The position numbers and the translations under genes are program-made. Of a stretch of 64,000 nt of DNA, positions 33,401 to 43,908 are shown in pieces. This stretch comes from Lepidonotus clava (Eukaryota > Annelida > Polychaeta > Phyllodocida > Polynoidae), in contig OW387136.1 in assembly GCA_936440205.1 (NCBI GenBank), forward strand, positions 17,952,788-18,016,787, read 5' to 3'. The notes beneath the pieces are model-generated. The model was not told the DNA's origin and made no database searches. It worked only from the letters and a program-made list of their open reading frames with translations. How positions within the stretch are numbered: the stretch's first letter is position 1; each line of letters starts with the position of its first letter.

Positions 33401-34160
33401 TCGCGCTCTCGGTCCCTCGGTTGGCCACCCAAACTTCATTTTCTTCTCCCAATGTCACCGTTCCTGGGATCACCTCCAGTCCCATAGGTAATCCAGCGCC
33501 GGTGATGACAGCCAGCTGTCCACCCTGTCTTATGTCCATTCTCGCTACTACTGTTACTCGGGTCACTTGGAGTGGGGGTATTTCCGTCGTTTTCTCGATT
33601 CGCACGACCTGTCCTCCGACGGTAACTGCCCGAATCCCATCCGTTCTCTGTTCTACTCCCGGGATTCGTTCCCCCTCTCCCTCCCCCTCGGCGGGCAGGA
33701 AGATGGCACTCGCGTGGGGCTTAACTGTCAGCCGGTATTTCACCGCGAAGTCGTTTCCCAGGATCCCTTCATCTCTACCGATGTCTGCCACCATGAACGT
33801 CCACTTCAACACGCGTGTTCCCAATTTCACTGGCAAGTTCGTGCATCCGTAGCACCGCAACGGACTACCATCTACCGAGCAGAGACGTCCTTCATATCCA
33901 TCCAGTTCTTCTCTTTTTCGTCCCCACTCTCTCCAGAGGCGTTCCGACAGCAGACTGATCATAGATCCGGTATCAACCAAAAAACGGACGACACTCTCTC
34001 CCACCGTCCCGGCCACATAAAGTCCACATTCTCCCATGCCTACTACTTCTCTCGCCGCGCCCGAAGGGGGCCCCGCGCTTACTGCGACGGCGACTGTCCG
34101 TTTCCCTGACGCTGGGAACACTCTCTTGCGAAATGGCCCTTCTGGTGACAGTGATGACAC
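30468..34160 (-). CDS. pol: Ty3/gypsy pol: protease, reverse transcriptase, RNase H, integrase
   Basis: 1230-codon frame. Residues are counted from the first codon of the frame, which is GTG and not a true start. An aspartic protease with LVDTGS is at about 61-66. The reverse transcriptase runs from about 340 to 560, with FCIDYRKLN (390-398), SLDLASGYWQ (426-435), MPFGLVNAP (460-468) and the catalytic YLDD (490-493). RNase H shows LDTDAS (636-641), the KELLAV block and RTDNS (703-707). The integrase starts near 870 with an HHCC zinc-binding part (GAHLG...CRECDC); its catalytic core shows AMDVSGPYP, LHSDQGTNF and the Glu in DGYIERSF. A GPY/F-like module (WIGPALIVKVL) is near the C-terminus. 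The domain order PR-RT-RH-IN is that of Ty3/gypsy, not Copia. The frame overlaps the end of gag by 82 bases in a different frame, as expected if it is made by ribosomal frameshifting. Confidence 0.97.
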   Translation of the reverse strand: MSSLSPEGPFRKRVFPASGKRTVAVAVSAGPPSGAAREVVGMGECGLYVAGTVGESVVRFLVDTGSMISLLSERLWREWGRKREELDGYEGRLCSVDGSPLRCYGCTNLPVKLGTRVLKWTFMVADIGRDEGILGNDFAVKYRLTVKPHASAIFLPAEGEGEGERIPGVEQRTDGIRAVTVGGQVVRIEKTTEIPPLQVTRVTVVARMDIRQGGQLAVITGAGLPMGLEVIPGTVTLGEENEVWVANRGTESAKLETGGVLGEATFVQEVRGVGSEAKEPPGALVEMIGEAKKDLTTKEGEELEKAIMAREQMFATSKHELGRTDLVQHRIKTGDQMPIKQRVRRYPATRREEERALVEDMLNLGIIQESGSAWSSPTVLVKKKDGGTRFCIDYRKLNQATKVDAYPLPRIEDSLNTLGGSLFFCSLDLASGYWQVEMAPEDQEKTAFVTQGGLYEFKVMPFGLVNAPATFERLMERILRGIVWEECLVYLDDILVFGPTFKVTLERLVRVLDRLNAAGLKLKARKCKLFQKKIPFLGHVVSFNGIEPDPEKCRQVTEWPVPRDLHEVRAFVGLCSYYRRHINGFTELAAPLYELATKEEPFVWSARRQEAFDAMKKALTEAPVLGFPEEEGQWWLDTDASDVGTGAVLSQEQRGEERVIAYTSKTLESNERKYCTTRKELLAVVRALKHFRCYIYGQRVIVRTDNSAVSWLQRSKEPMGQAARWIEIIDSHDVSFQHRPGRKHGNADALSRYPCKQCGEEHENTEQVRVVTRARGYEPGWSPQEMRAAQRRDRDIGPIVARMEKDADRPGWEAISPESRETKILWRQWERLSLRDGVLHRKYWELEGHGWRNQLVVPRGERAKLVREYHGGAAGAHLGVARTTALLEQGFYWPGLREDVRKECRECDCALLKKGRGRREPLHQYIVGEPMERLAMDVSGPYPVTKRGNKYCLMVGCYFTKWLECFPIPDQKATTVANKLVEEVVARYGAFRELHSDQGTNFESEVVAQVCALFGIHKTRTTPYHPRSDGYIERSFRTLGCCLKASCRATGREWDEMVPLVMMSYRATPQASTGVTPNMMMLGRQTMMPRQAIYGRPLGPEEEPRRVGDYVESLEEGLVAAYREARTGLKRAAIHQKHEYDGKVTRREYHAGELVWVHDTVVDRDKGTKLRFPWIGPALIVKVLDRGRVVVRKKRGKPGGVVHMDRLEPYRGHAAPAWMVADQQGYEAAQ

Positions 34161-35029
34161 TCTAAATCTTCTTTTCGCTTCTTAAACGCCTCCCTCCGGG
34201 CCGTTGCTTGTCTTCTAGCTTCCCGTTCCTCTGCCAATTCTTTCATCATCTCCTCCAACTTACCGTTCAAGGCCATGATCTGTGTATTGGCGTCCTCCTC
34301 GGGCTTCACTGCCCGCAGGAGGCGGCGTGAGTATCGTTCCTGTATTTCTACCACCTCTACCGCCTCCTCTAGTGTCTTGCATCCTTTCTCTGCACACTTC
34401 AGCTGAAGGTCTTCCCCAACTGCAGCCTGGAACGCATGTAGTGCTGCTTTTTCCTGGCTAGCGTAGTCGTTGGAGAAGTAGGCTCTCGATGCCAGTCGCC
34501 GGGCATTATCAGCCAACTCCTTCGCTGTCTGGTTCTTTACACGTTTCAAGCCCGCCAACTCTTGCAGAGCATTACACGTGTCCTTCTCCTGACCGAACCT
34601 CCGGCGCAACGCATCCACCCTCGCCGAGTAACGGAGTCGTTCCCTGTCCGGGAGTCCGACAAAGTACATTCGTGCCGTTCCCGTCAGCGAGAGGAAAAGC
34701 ATCGCCGCTTTTTCCTCGGCCGTCCAGCGTCCCAATGTTGCGTACTCCTCAAACTGGTTGATCCATCCCTCGAAATCCGGTTTACCGTCATACTTCTCTG
34801 GTCGTAAACTGAACTTCTTCAAACTCGCTCCTTCCTGGCCGGTCTGTTGTTGTTGAGCCCGCACATTCTGCTCATCCGTCGGGGTGGACGTTCCCATAAA
34901 ATTAAACTGCCTACCCATGATGGTCGTGTCCTCCCCTTTGGTCTCGGTTTTCGCACCTCCTTTCTCCTCCCCACCTTCCTTGAAGGCGACGTCAGAATCC
35001 ATCTGCTCGAAGACTGCCGCAGTCGCCAT
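34079..35029 (-). CDS. gag: Ty3/gypsy gag: capsid/nucleocapsid polyprotein
   Basis: 316 codons from the ATG at 35029 (context CTCATGGCG). The frame continues 8 codons upstream, but only with a GTG. The N-terminal region is charged and disordered. A retrotransposon-gag capsid domain follows (about residues 75-240), recognisable by KYDGKPDFEGWINQFEEYA, the AAMLFLSLTG..ARMYFVGL segment and the RFGQEKDT block. A coiled-coil-like Glu/Lys/Arg stretch leads to a single CCHC zinc knuckle near the C-terminus (CHHCHQKGHFAREC, C-x2-C-x4-H-x4-C), which binds the genomic RNA. The protein forms the virus-like particle. It lies about 60 bases downstream of the primer-binding site, a very short leader if transcripts are counted only from the LTR edge; most of the untranslated leader is therefore in the LTR's R-U5. 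Confidence 0.95.
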   Translation of the reverse strand: MATAAVFEQMDSDVAFKEGGEEKGGAKTETKGEDTTIMGRQFNFMGTSTPTDEQNVRAQQQQTGQEGASLKKFSLRPEKYDGKPDFEGWINQFEEYATLGRWTAEEKAAMLFLSLTGTARMYFVGLPDRERLRYSARVDALRRRFGQEKDTCNALQELAGLKRVKNQTAKELADNARRLASRAYFSNDYASQEKAALHAFQAAVGEDLQLKCAEKGCKTLEEAVEVVEIQERYSRRLLRAVKPEEDANTQIMALNGKLEEMMKELAEEREARRQATARREAFKKRKEDLECHHCHQKGHFARECSQRQGNGQSPSQ

Positions 35030-35089
35030 GAGTATCCAATACCGATGAAACACCCAAGATCCACAAGTCCGTATGTGCCTATTTCAGCA

Positions 35090-35104
35090 CCACCGCTGCC
35101 ACCA
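35090..35104 (-). other. Primer-binding site, complementary to tRNA-Leu (AAG/UAG type)
   Basis: One base inside the 5' LTR, the - strand reads TGGTGGCAGCGGTGG. This is the exact complement of CCACCGCTGCCA plus CCA, the 3' end of eukaryotic tRNA-Leu with anticodon AAG or UAG. A 15-base match at the canonical position supports tRNA-Leu as minus-strand primer. Confidence 0.85.
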
Positions 35105-35105
35105 G

Positions 35106-36052
35106 TGTGACGTTCTCTGGTAAGTCGGGGTTGCCGATTCTTACGACAGAGGAACGTGGGGGTTGTTCGGGTCTCGGGGCGGACGGGGAATCCGGGCCAA
35201 GAACCGAGATGTGTTTCTAGAGTCATGCCTCGCGCACGAGGGGGGGCTGAGCGAATCGATCGGCACTCGATGTCGACGGAGGACTGCGGGGGAGGGAAAT
35301 TATGGCAGGGGTACGGGTCGGCCGGGGAACGGTCCACCCCTGAGTTCCGGTCCGCGGGGGCGACGGGCCGACGGTCGCCTATTGTTTGGTAGCGTGGGGC
35401 CGAGCACGCCGCGCCCTCGTCCCCGCGGACTTCGCTCCCTCGTTCCGCTCCCCATGTCTTCGTACCATACTACGCCTCGGTTTCCGGTACTACTTCGGGC
35501 CTTCGTGCCCTACCTCGTTCCCTCGTTCCTCGTTCTTCGGGCCTTCGGGCCCCTTACCCTATGTTTCGACTACCTATCTCGGACTTCGACTGTTTTGTCC
35601 TAACTTCGACTTAATTACTCTATTCGGCTCATCTTTAGTGGTTGTTTCAGGAAAGAGGACACGTCTGGACACCAGGAGAACTGTTGAAGAACTCTGTTTA
35701 TTCGGGCCTTACCGCCCCTTTATATACTAGAGAGGTCAGCCCTGATTGGCTGCCTTCGGTCACGTGACCTACAATTGACGTCACTTCCGGTTTATATATT
35801 CCGTTTCCGGTTTACATTTCACTTCCGGTTTACATATTTCCGGGTTTCGTTCCATTACGTTTTCGTTATTCGTTCTTTACATATTCGTTATTCGTTCTTT
35901 ACATATTCGTTCTTTACATCTATTTCGTTCTTCGTTCTTTACATATTCGTTATTCGTTCTTTACATATTCGTTCTTTACATCTATTTCCATTATTACCTT
36001 ATTTCTATTATTTTAACCTCTATGTATTTTGGCTGAATAGCCGTTCATCACA
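35106..36052 (-). repeat. 5' LTR of the Ty3 element
   Basis: 947 bp, TG...CA. In element orientation U3 runs from 36052 to about 35700, ending with the TATA box. A polyadenylation signal AATAAA lies at 35702-35697 close to the start of R, and about 590 bp of R-U5 follow. The U3 tail near 35830-36000 is made of short TTCGTT..TTTACATATTCG repeats (+ strand view). Their copy number differs between LTR copies and accounts for part of the length differences. Confidence 0.96.
35717..35828 (-). promoter_or_regulatory. LTR promoter: TATA, CCAAT, E-box, CRE and ETS sites
   Basis: On the element's strand: ETS-type CCGGAAGT at 35828-35821 and 35790-35783, with a third GGAA core at about 35808; CRE palindrome TGACGTCA at 35776-35783; E-box palindrome GGTCACGTGACC at 35758-35769; CCAAT at about 35745; TATATAAAGG at 35726-35717. 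The order and close spacing look like a compact Pol II promoter of the housekeeping or stress-responsive type. The same sites are kept in the 3' LTR, the second copy and the old solo LTR. Binding of CREB/ATF, USF/MITF-type bHLH and ETS/GABP factors is inferred from the sites. Confidence 0.7.
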
Positions 36053-39000
36053 ATAAGATCAATTAAGAGGTACGCACCTTGTCATGCCAGTTGGTAGCTG
36101 TCATATTCCGACGATCCCATATACAATGAAAGTTACTTGAAAGGCTCCTCATCTAAACCTATAGTGCAACAAAAGGACATAAAAAATACTAAACTGATGT
36201 ATGACTTTGAATAGTTAGTAAAATGAACAATCATCATTACATTACAATACGCAACTTTATAAATATCCAATAACATTTTTATATCGACCCTGGAAGAACC
36301 CCGGAAGCGCATGTAATACGTGGGAAGAAGTAGGCAAACAAATTGAAAAAAAAAAAAGAAGAAAGAAATTGGTAATAACCCCACCTTGCACCAAATACTG
36401 TGTTTGGTTGACACTCGGCAGGCCATAGCTGTAAGTTGCTGAGGCTGGTCATTGGTGACAGACTGTCCCAATTGCCCCTGACACTATACCAGCTTTATGA
36501 TGATTGTACATTAATTGGGACCAGTGCAATCAGCTAAGGGCCGCCTGTGATCCACGCCTACTGGTCTGCCTGTATACACCAGACAATGGATATTGTTCCC
36601 CTTTATACAGCCCCACATTCTAGATCTGGTTTATTGGCCGGATCACAGTGCAGTGTTTATATTCTCATGATATACCGTACTCGTCTCTATCAGCCTGTTC
36701 ATGTCATGGTATATTAACCAGACATCGATAAAACGTGAATAACATCGGATTTCCCCAACCTTTTGTTCTGGATCATAATCCATGCTATCAATGATTCTTT
36801 TCAACTATTCTAAAAGCAAATGTACTGACATTCTATTCACAGCGGCCTAGCCTCAGCTAGAATGACAATTATGCCTGTTTTGAAATGTCAACATATATAT
36901 ATGCGCAGTAGTCTGCCAAGGGTATTAGTTTTACAAATGATAAATAAGTCGTCTGAAAATGGTGGCCATCATGATTCAGGGTAGGACCTCTCGTATTTAC
37001 TCAATCCTCAGTCAGTTGGTCGTTGTCTCTGACCGTCACCCGACCCCAGCGCTATGCATCATTCACTTTGTTACATTAATTGTGAAGCTGCCATAGTAAA
37101 TGGTCACAATATGCTGCCCCTGTGTCTCCATTCACCTCCAGCCCTGACCCCCTGTCTCCTGGCTACATTGTCCGCCCCATCCCGTTATGTGTGCTGTAGG
37201 CTGTAGGTTACGATGGGCTGAGACGGGGTTATTGCTGTTGGCCTCTGCCATCCATGTCAAGGCAATAATACTGATCTGATTCACCAGCAGCTAGACGGTT
37301 GACCTCATAATGCACAGTCCTTTACATGGAAAATCTTTATTTTGTTACATTCAACCTTGTGTGGTCATTATTTGGTCCAAGAAAGACCAGTATTAGTACC
37401 ATGTAATAGCCTAGTCAAATCTATTATCAATATGAATCAATTGTGATTTTCTTCTAACATAACCCAACCGCTCATGGGTCAGGGTGAGAGATATTTCCCC
37501 GGGAATGTTATCGTTGAATCATACAGATGTGATTACTTTATCCCTCTGTATAGTTTGATGTTTACTGTTAAATACCTCACTTCAATTTGATTCAACGATT
37601 AACATTTACTCACTTGCAAACAATATTTTGAGTCATCCACTTCTCGTTTATAACATGTCATAATTTTGAGACTTGAGGACTTAGCCTGAGATTCAGACTC
37701 TAGACCTTGTGCATAAGTGGTCACGTAGCCAGATTTTGGTGATCACCATGTGCTCATCATGAATATGTGGCCAATAGATGAAACCAAAATTCATGACATG
37801 TGAAAAAAAACAATTACTTATTAAGATTGTATGTGACTGTTCTAGATACATTTGTTAAGACACTAAATCACAAAAAGACACTATATCGCAAAATATGTGC
37901 TTTTGAATTGTGAGGATCAACGATTTAAAAATGATCACCAATATGGCGCCCAACCTATTCTTGGCATTGTGGCGTCATCTGCACAACGTCTATAAAGACC
38001 CCTGGCCAGCTGTTAGGGTAAAGCAGAGTTCCCTCCCTATGTCTGACTTGGCTGTAGCTGTGGAGGTAGAGCGGGTGGTTGGCTGTAGAGACGGGCCACA
38101 CCGATCCGGCTCCCACCACCTTTGACACTGGGTGTGGGTTCTCAAACATATGTCTATATGTCTACTCAGGCCTGTTGGCAGCAATTCGTTAGAAAACCGT
38201 AGCGTTTTCCCCATGACATTGGCTTGGTATCATTAAGGTTACTGCCAAATGAGGTTTGGCAAAATCTGAGAGACCACAATACTGTATCCTCCATCATGGC
38301 AAATGTTTATCTGTTATGTTCATTACTAAGTAACACAAGTATGACATTATGGCATTATTCCACAATTTTCGTTCTTTTGCTTCCCATGCATTTGATAAAC
38401 GAACAACATAAAAACATGACTTCCCTATGAAATAATTAGAAGTTTGCTCATATATCATGGCCTGAATCATCAGCAATCAGCATCACCTATCTAACAGAAA
38501 CTGAAATTATATATATTACCCTGGCTGAGACCTCATATCGATGAAATGTTGTATTATTGACTAACATTTCATGCTCTTATCCAGCAGACAGACTTATTAA
38601 ATGTCTCCTGAACGATAACTATCATAAATGTCTCTCCATGCAACTGATCTCATAGCATCATAATTATACAAATTAATTTATATGGCTTTCCTTGATTAAC
38701 TCTCAATTAACACTGACATCTAATTATCCCCATGTCTACTGAGCCAATCTCTTAAATCACAGTGGCTGGCGAAAAAGTGACTACTTGTTTGAGAGGCCAC
38801 CCAAGTGCCTAAGTTGAGAAAGGTATTCCTGAAACTACCAATGAGGTCTGTGTAGAACCAGCCTCCCTGACGATGGCCACCCCCGCCACTGGTCGGGACT
38901 GGTCCTTTGGACAGGGCAGATTGTATTAGGCCTGGAGGTGGGGCATGGGTGAATGGATTATCGGGCCTATTAATGACAGGAAGGCAGGCCTACGTCCGTG

Positions 39001-41059
39001 GGGGCCATATGTGTGCACTGTACATGGAGCAGTGTGTGTCTTGGCAGCGGACAGGTGGCCGGGCGGTTGGGGGTGGGCCTCTGGGTCTCAGTAATACATT
39101 TATGATCAAGGCAACAATAATGGTATAGGGCCTACTTTTTAGGGTGGAGTGAATCCTAGGGTTGTAGAAGAAGACCAAAGTAATATACAGATGACCCTTA
39201 ATATGAGACACAAGGCAATACCGTCTAAAGAATGACTTCTGTATAAATACAATTGATGGCCACTGATTATGGGTGTTTGTCCCCAAACACAGCCATTTAT
39301 AACTGAAACATGTACAACCCTTCTGGAGAAGGACAGGGATACCAATCTGCCCTGTACCCAAACGGACGATCACATATGGGTTTACGAGTTCGATTATAAT
39401 CTGTAAGTGCACCATCCCTCACTCACCCCCTCCCCCACTATACCTATCCCACCCACCCCCTCGGTGACTTTCTCCCCCCCCCCCCGTGAATCCTGGGGCG
39501 GGCAGGGCGGCGGATATTGAGCTCGGGAGGCCCCAGTCCGGCCTCAGTGATTAATGAATGTATTTGTCGTCTTGACAAAAGAGCCTGGGGAGAGGGGCCA
39601 TGCTGGGGCACCGCAGGAGAAGAATCACACCCGTGATGTTTATATTAGCAATATATCTGGGGCACGCCGACCGGCCGGGGCATGTGGGGGAGTAGTAGGA
39701 GGGGGGTGGTCATCTGTGTAGGGGTCAGTTGGGCACTGACGGCTGACAGGAGTATTCCCACTGACCTGTGGTTCTGACGGTAATCTGTTAATCTCAGGAG
39801 AGGTCATGGAGCCAGCATGTACTGGGTGTTGTCAGAGCAGGGATGTCATCTTGGGGGTGTGGTTGTCATTATTAGTGGACTAGGGATATCATTGTTATAG
39901 TTAGGGGGTAACATTATTGTTATCATCAGTGTCAGGGTATGGTATTCCTGCCAGTATCAATGTTATGCAGGGCCGCATTCAATGACACTGTCAGTGTCAT
40001 TGCAGGGTGGTATTGTTATATTATCTAATTATGATTTATTACAGTCAGGGCACTTTTCTTAACTACATTCAATGGAATACTTAATCATCTTCATTTATAC
40101 TTGTTTCTCAGCATTCGGTGTTTAATTCCAAGAATTTATTAGTTCCCATTAAGGTATGACAGTACAAGTTGGATTCCTTTGAATGCTATAACATTATTCT
40201 TTTTGCAACGTGTAAAGTTTATTAACGAGTAAACTTAAAATGAATATTGCAACGGTTCAAAGCTATTAACGAGTGAACTTAAGGAAAAGCCACATGCGTG
40301 AACACTGGGTCAGATGCGCATCAGCTATATCAGAGATAAAACTAGAATCTCAGTTATTAGCCGCCTGAATTATCATGCCGAACGCCCAGAGTTTATAACA
40401 GTGTTATCTGCCAACACAGTGCGATTGTTCGCACCCAGATTAAAGATTAAACGGGACGCTTTACAGCGGCATAAATCCGTGAAATTAGGCAGTGGGGCGT
40501 TGGCTGCGGCCCGCACCCGGTGCCTAATACCCCCAGCATGTCATCCCTTATCGCGGCTTATCGCGGCTAATGCTGGAGGGGTGGCGGAACTGGGCTTTGG
40601 TGACACTCGCCAAGCAGGAACAGTGCTATTCCCTATAGCCTTACTCCTAGACGTCCCATAGTGGTAAGTTATATGTGAATGTAATTATATCTTGACCCCA
40701 AGAAAACCATTCTATGGCCGAATAATATGAATCAGGTGAACCTGCATGGATCTCTATAATATCCAAATCTCACTATAATAGGAAATTTAGAAAGATCAAT
40801 CATGATATGATCCCTATTACGTATGTATATAGAACTATGTCGTACAGCTCTATAATTTGACTGATATAAACAAAATATGGCCAGAAGAAAATGAATGAAA
40901 CGAGGCCATCCATGTTTTTCCATACCACGAGTGGTTTGGAAGTGGGAGGAGGCGTCAGAGCAGAGATATGATGAATGGCCCAATGATAGGAGTGAGGGAT
41001 GGATCGGTGGTCTCAGTGGGAGCAGCTCAGTCTAACTCCGGCCTGATCACTGCATCCCG
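36053..41059. other. 5 kb noncoding DNA
   Basis: Begins with the target duplication ATAA. No supported gene. It includes an A-rich run near 36344-36360, a C run of 12 at 39474-39485, and a GC-rich block (about 39480-39800) with homeodomain-like TGATTAATGAATG that could be a regulatory element. A frame of about 115 codons at 40314-40661 has no recognisable motif. Confidence 0.45.
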
Positions 41060-41535
41060 AGCTGCTCACAGCTGGAGCGATGGGATAAACAGCACCATGC
41101 CCATGACACCTCTCTCCCTCTGTCACAGTTTGGGAGTGACGGGACAAACCACACCATGTCCATGACACCCCTCTCCCTCTGTCACAGTTGGGGTGTGACA
41201 GGACAAACAGCACCATGTCCATGACACCCCTCTCCCTCTGTCACAGTTGGGGTGTGACGGAACAAACAGCACCATGTCCATGACACCCCCCTCCCTCTGT
41301 CACAGTTGGGGTGTGACGGGACAAACAGCACCATGTCCATGACACCTCTCTCCCTCTGTCACAGTTTGGGTGTGCCAGACAAACCACACCATGTCAGTGA
41401 CACCCCTCACCCTCTGTCACAGGGAGTGACAGGACAAACCACACCTATGTCCATGACACCCCTCTCCCTCTGTCACAGTCAGGGAGTGACAGGACAAACA
41501 ACGCCATATCTATCATACCCCTCTCCCTTCTCACA
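41060..41535. repeat. 59-bp minisatellite, about 8 copies
   Basis: Unit of the form GACGGGACAAACAGCACCATGTCCATGACACCCCTCTCCCTCTGTCACAGTTGGGGTGT. The TGACACC anchor recurs at 41104, 41163, 41222, 41281, 41340, 41398 and 41454: five or so units are exactly 59 bp, and the last ones shorten and decay. Open frames across it are repeat artefacts. Confidence 0.95.
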
Positions 41536-43908
41536 GCCTTTACCTCGTCTCCAAGTGTGTCCTCCAAAATATTGCATTGTAGTGAACCAGAATAGCTCAG
41601 AGACGTAGTGAATCGGTTGACTTGGTTTCTGGTTTGGCAATGTTATAAAAGCATCTGGACTTTTTACTAAGAGAACCTTCAAGCTAGGTGATTGATGGCC
41701 AAGTCATTGCACACAAATATTTGGGAAAAAGTCCTCTCTGATACAGGTAAATTAGGAAACATGAGTTCCCACAGCAATAACACCGACAGGTTTGCAATGC
41801 ATTCTACGAGGAATTCAGTAAATTTCGAAATGAAACGCCAAAACGTTTAACTTCCGGGAAAGCCTGCTTGTTCATGAATGCCACGTCGACTTCCAAAGGA
41901 GACCATTGGTGAGACTGAAAGACTATCAAAAAACAGCTAACCTGAGGAGCTTTTATCGTATTTTGTCCCCTCAGACTCCTCCAAACCATCCCATTCAGCC
42001 TGGTCTCCTCACACACCTTGCCCCACAAATGGTAAAAAGTAACAGTTTGTGGCCGATAGGCCTGCCCACGTGAGGATGACCTTTAAGACGGGACCCACAT
42101 ACAAACTGGTGTAGTAAACCATTCACCCTGTCTGTCCTGATTCCGACCCCAGACTTCACTGTCTGTAGGGTCTGAGCTGTCGGCCTGAGGTGTAGCCGTG
42201 ACGTCCCATGAAGGGGTAACTCTCCTTCTCCCCAGCCTGCCCTCACGTTCGAACATCTGTCAAACCCCACTTTCCTGGACCAACACCCTGTATGGAGTGT
42301 CCATTGTTAACCTTTTAAACTCAATTATACTTTTTTCAACCAAGAAGATTTGAGATAGAGATCCTGTGCGATATTAGCATGACGTTACTGTTCACCGAAA
42401 AAAATCTGTGGCATACGGAACAATGCACCAGTTGGTCTTTCACTTTCATAGCTAATTTTAAGAAAGAACATTGGAAGATGATAAATTTAAGGCACAATAA
42501 TACCAGCCTCAGGTATCCTTAGTGAAAGGGTTCCGTTTGAAATAATTATTATGACATTTGAGTATGGCTGCCTTCTCAATATGTGCCCTGTTCTTTATAT
42601 CTCTATGTTCTCCACACATGTACTCTAGATTCGATTTGCCCAATAAACGTGCAACTATAGAAAAAATACTAAAACACCTCAAAATCATGAACGCCAAGGC
42701 ATGTAAGGAAACACTACTTTATTGCAGCACCTTAGTTTTTAGATCTCCACATCTTCCCATACAGCTCAACACCAGGGCCCTCATTCCTACAGCCTTGTAG
42801 GTCAGCTCCAAATAAGGCGGTGACGTTTTAATGGACGATAAAACGGTCACCCCACTTCTGGTGGTGAGATTAAGCTGCTTAAAGGAAAGTGGATTATCCC
42901 TGGTGGAGCCTGGTGTGTGTGACTGACGTCTGGGGTGGCCCTCTCCACACCACCACAGCCTGCTTAACACCCTTATCTGGGGTAGGCCGCTAAAAAGGGC
43001 AGGAAAGAGGGCAGAAGCCCTGTGAAAAGGGGCACCAAAACCACCCTAACCAGCTGCTAACCATGAAACAACATCAAGTCTAGCTTTCTCCAAAGAGGAA
43101 CCCGAATGGTCATGATGATAATGTATCTTACAGTCTGTTCTTTTGGACTTGGTGCTGTAGGTTTCTGTTGGATATGATGTTTTCTATTTCTTTTAAAAGA
43201 CACATCCTATTTCCTCATTTTCTGAATACCCTTCCTCATGCCAAACCTACGGTTTATGGATCCCCAGCAAGTGTAGCATACTTTGAGAGGGGCCATTCTC
43301 CATAATAGTGTCTGGACCTTATCATAAACAGTAAAGACGGATAGGTGAAGCCCTGAAATGATAGTACCCTTACTAGATGATACTTTCTTTACCATCCCAA
43401 AAAGAACAGACCCGATATAAGACCTTTCTGGCTATTTCCATTTGTTTGGAACATTTCATCGGCAGACAAAGTGCAATTCCAACAGGGTGAGTCTGAAAAC
43501 CATGCCAACAGGTGTTTGGTATGAGCCAGCAGGAGGCTCCAGGTGATTGGTATTCCGGCGGTTTGTGGGTGTTGACCCTTCACAGTAAACCAAACCTCCC
43601 CCACCAATACCACACGCACCATACAGCGCTAGCTGTAGGCAATGGATATCCAGTTGATATAGTCTGAGGCACCAGCTACTGTTCTCAACGGTGTTTGTAT
43701 TGTGTCAGGCGTGTGGTTTGCAGACTATATTCACTTCCTGTGGATGCTTTACACCTATTTCAGAGGGCAAGAAATCCAATTCCCTCAGATAAGGACAGGT
43801 GGTGTCAGGTTTGGGTAGAGAGGCAGTTACTACAATCCCGTTGAAAGAGAAGTGAAGTAATCTCACTCTCTTTAAGGGATCAGTGTCCGTTATGTCGGAC
43901 ATTAAGAT
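41536..43908. other. Noncoding, no recognised feature
   Basis: Noncoding sequence with scattered short frames and no recognisable domains. No transposon ends noted. Confidence 0.45.

Larger units (their letters stand above)
22496..36052 (-). mobile_element. Full-length Ty3/gypsy LTR retrotransposon, 13.6 kb, looks whole
   Basis: Metaviridae-type element read on the - strand, in element order: 5' LTR (36052-35106), primer-binding site (35104-35090), gag, pol (protease, reverse transcriptase, RNase H, integrase), a spacer of about 1.1 kb, a third ORF with zinc fingers, a 3.4-kb noncoding region, polypurine tract, 3' LTR (23442-22496). ATAA flanks both ends (22492-22495 and 36053-36056), a 4-bp target-site duplication. 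The two 947-bp LTRs differ at only about one position by eye, so the insertion is very recent. All three long ORFs are open and I see no obvious breaks. At 13.6 kb it is much larger than typical Ty3 elements (about 5-8 kb) because of the third ORF and the long 3' region. There is no env-like gene: no signal peptide or transmembrane ORF. The clade within Ty3/gypsy is not determined. Confidence 0.97.

Noticed and set aside
36300-36380. Poly(A)-like run as a retroposon tail
   Set aside because: The run is interrupted (AAAGAAGAAAGAAA), and no duplication or body is recognisable on either strand.
40314-40661. 115-codon + strand frame
   Set aside because: No recognisable protein; the CpG patch near its end may explain the lack of stops.
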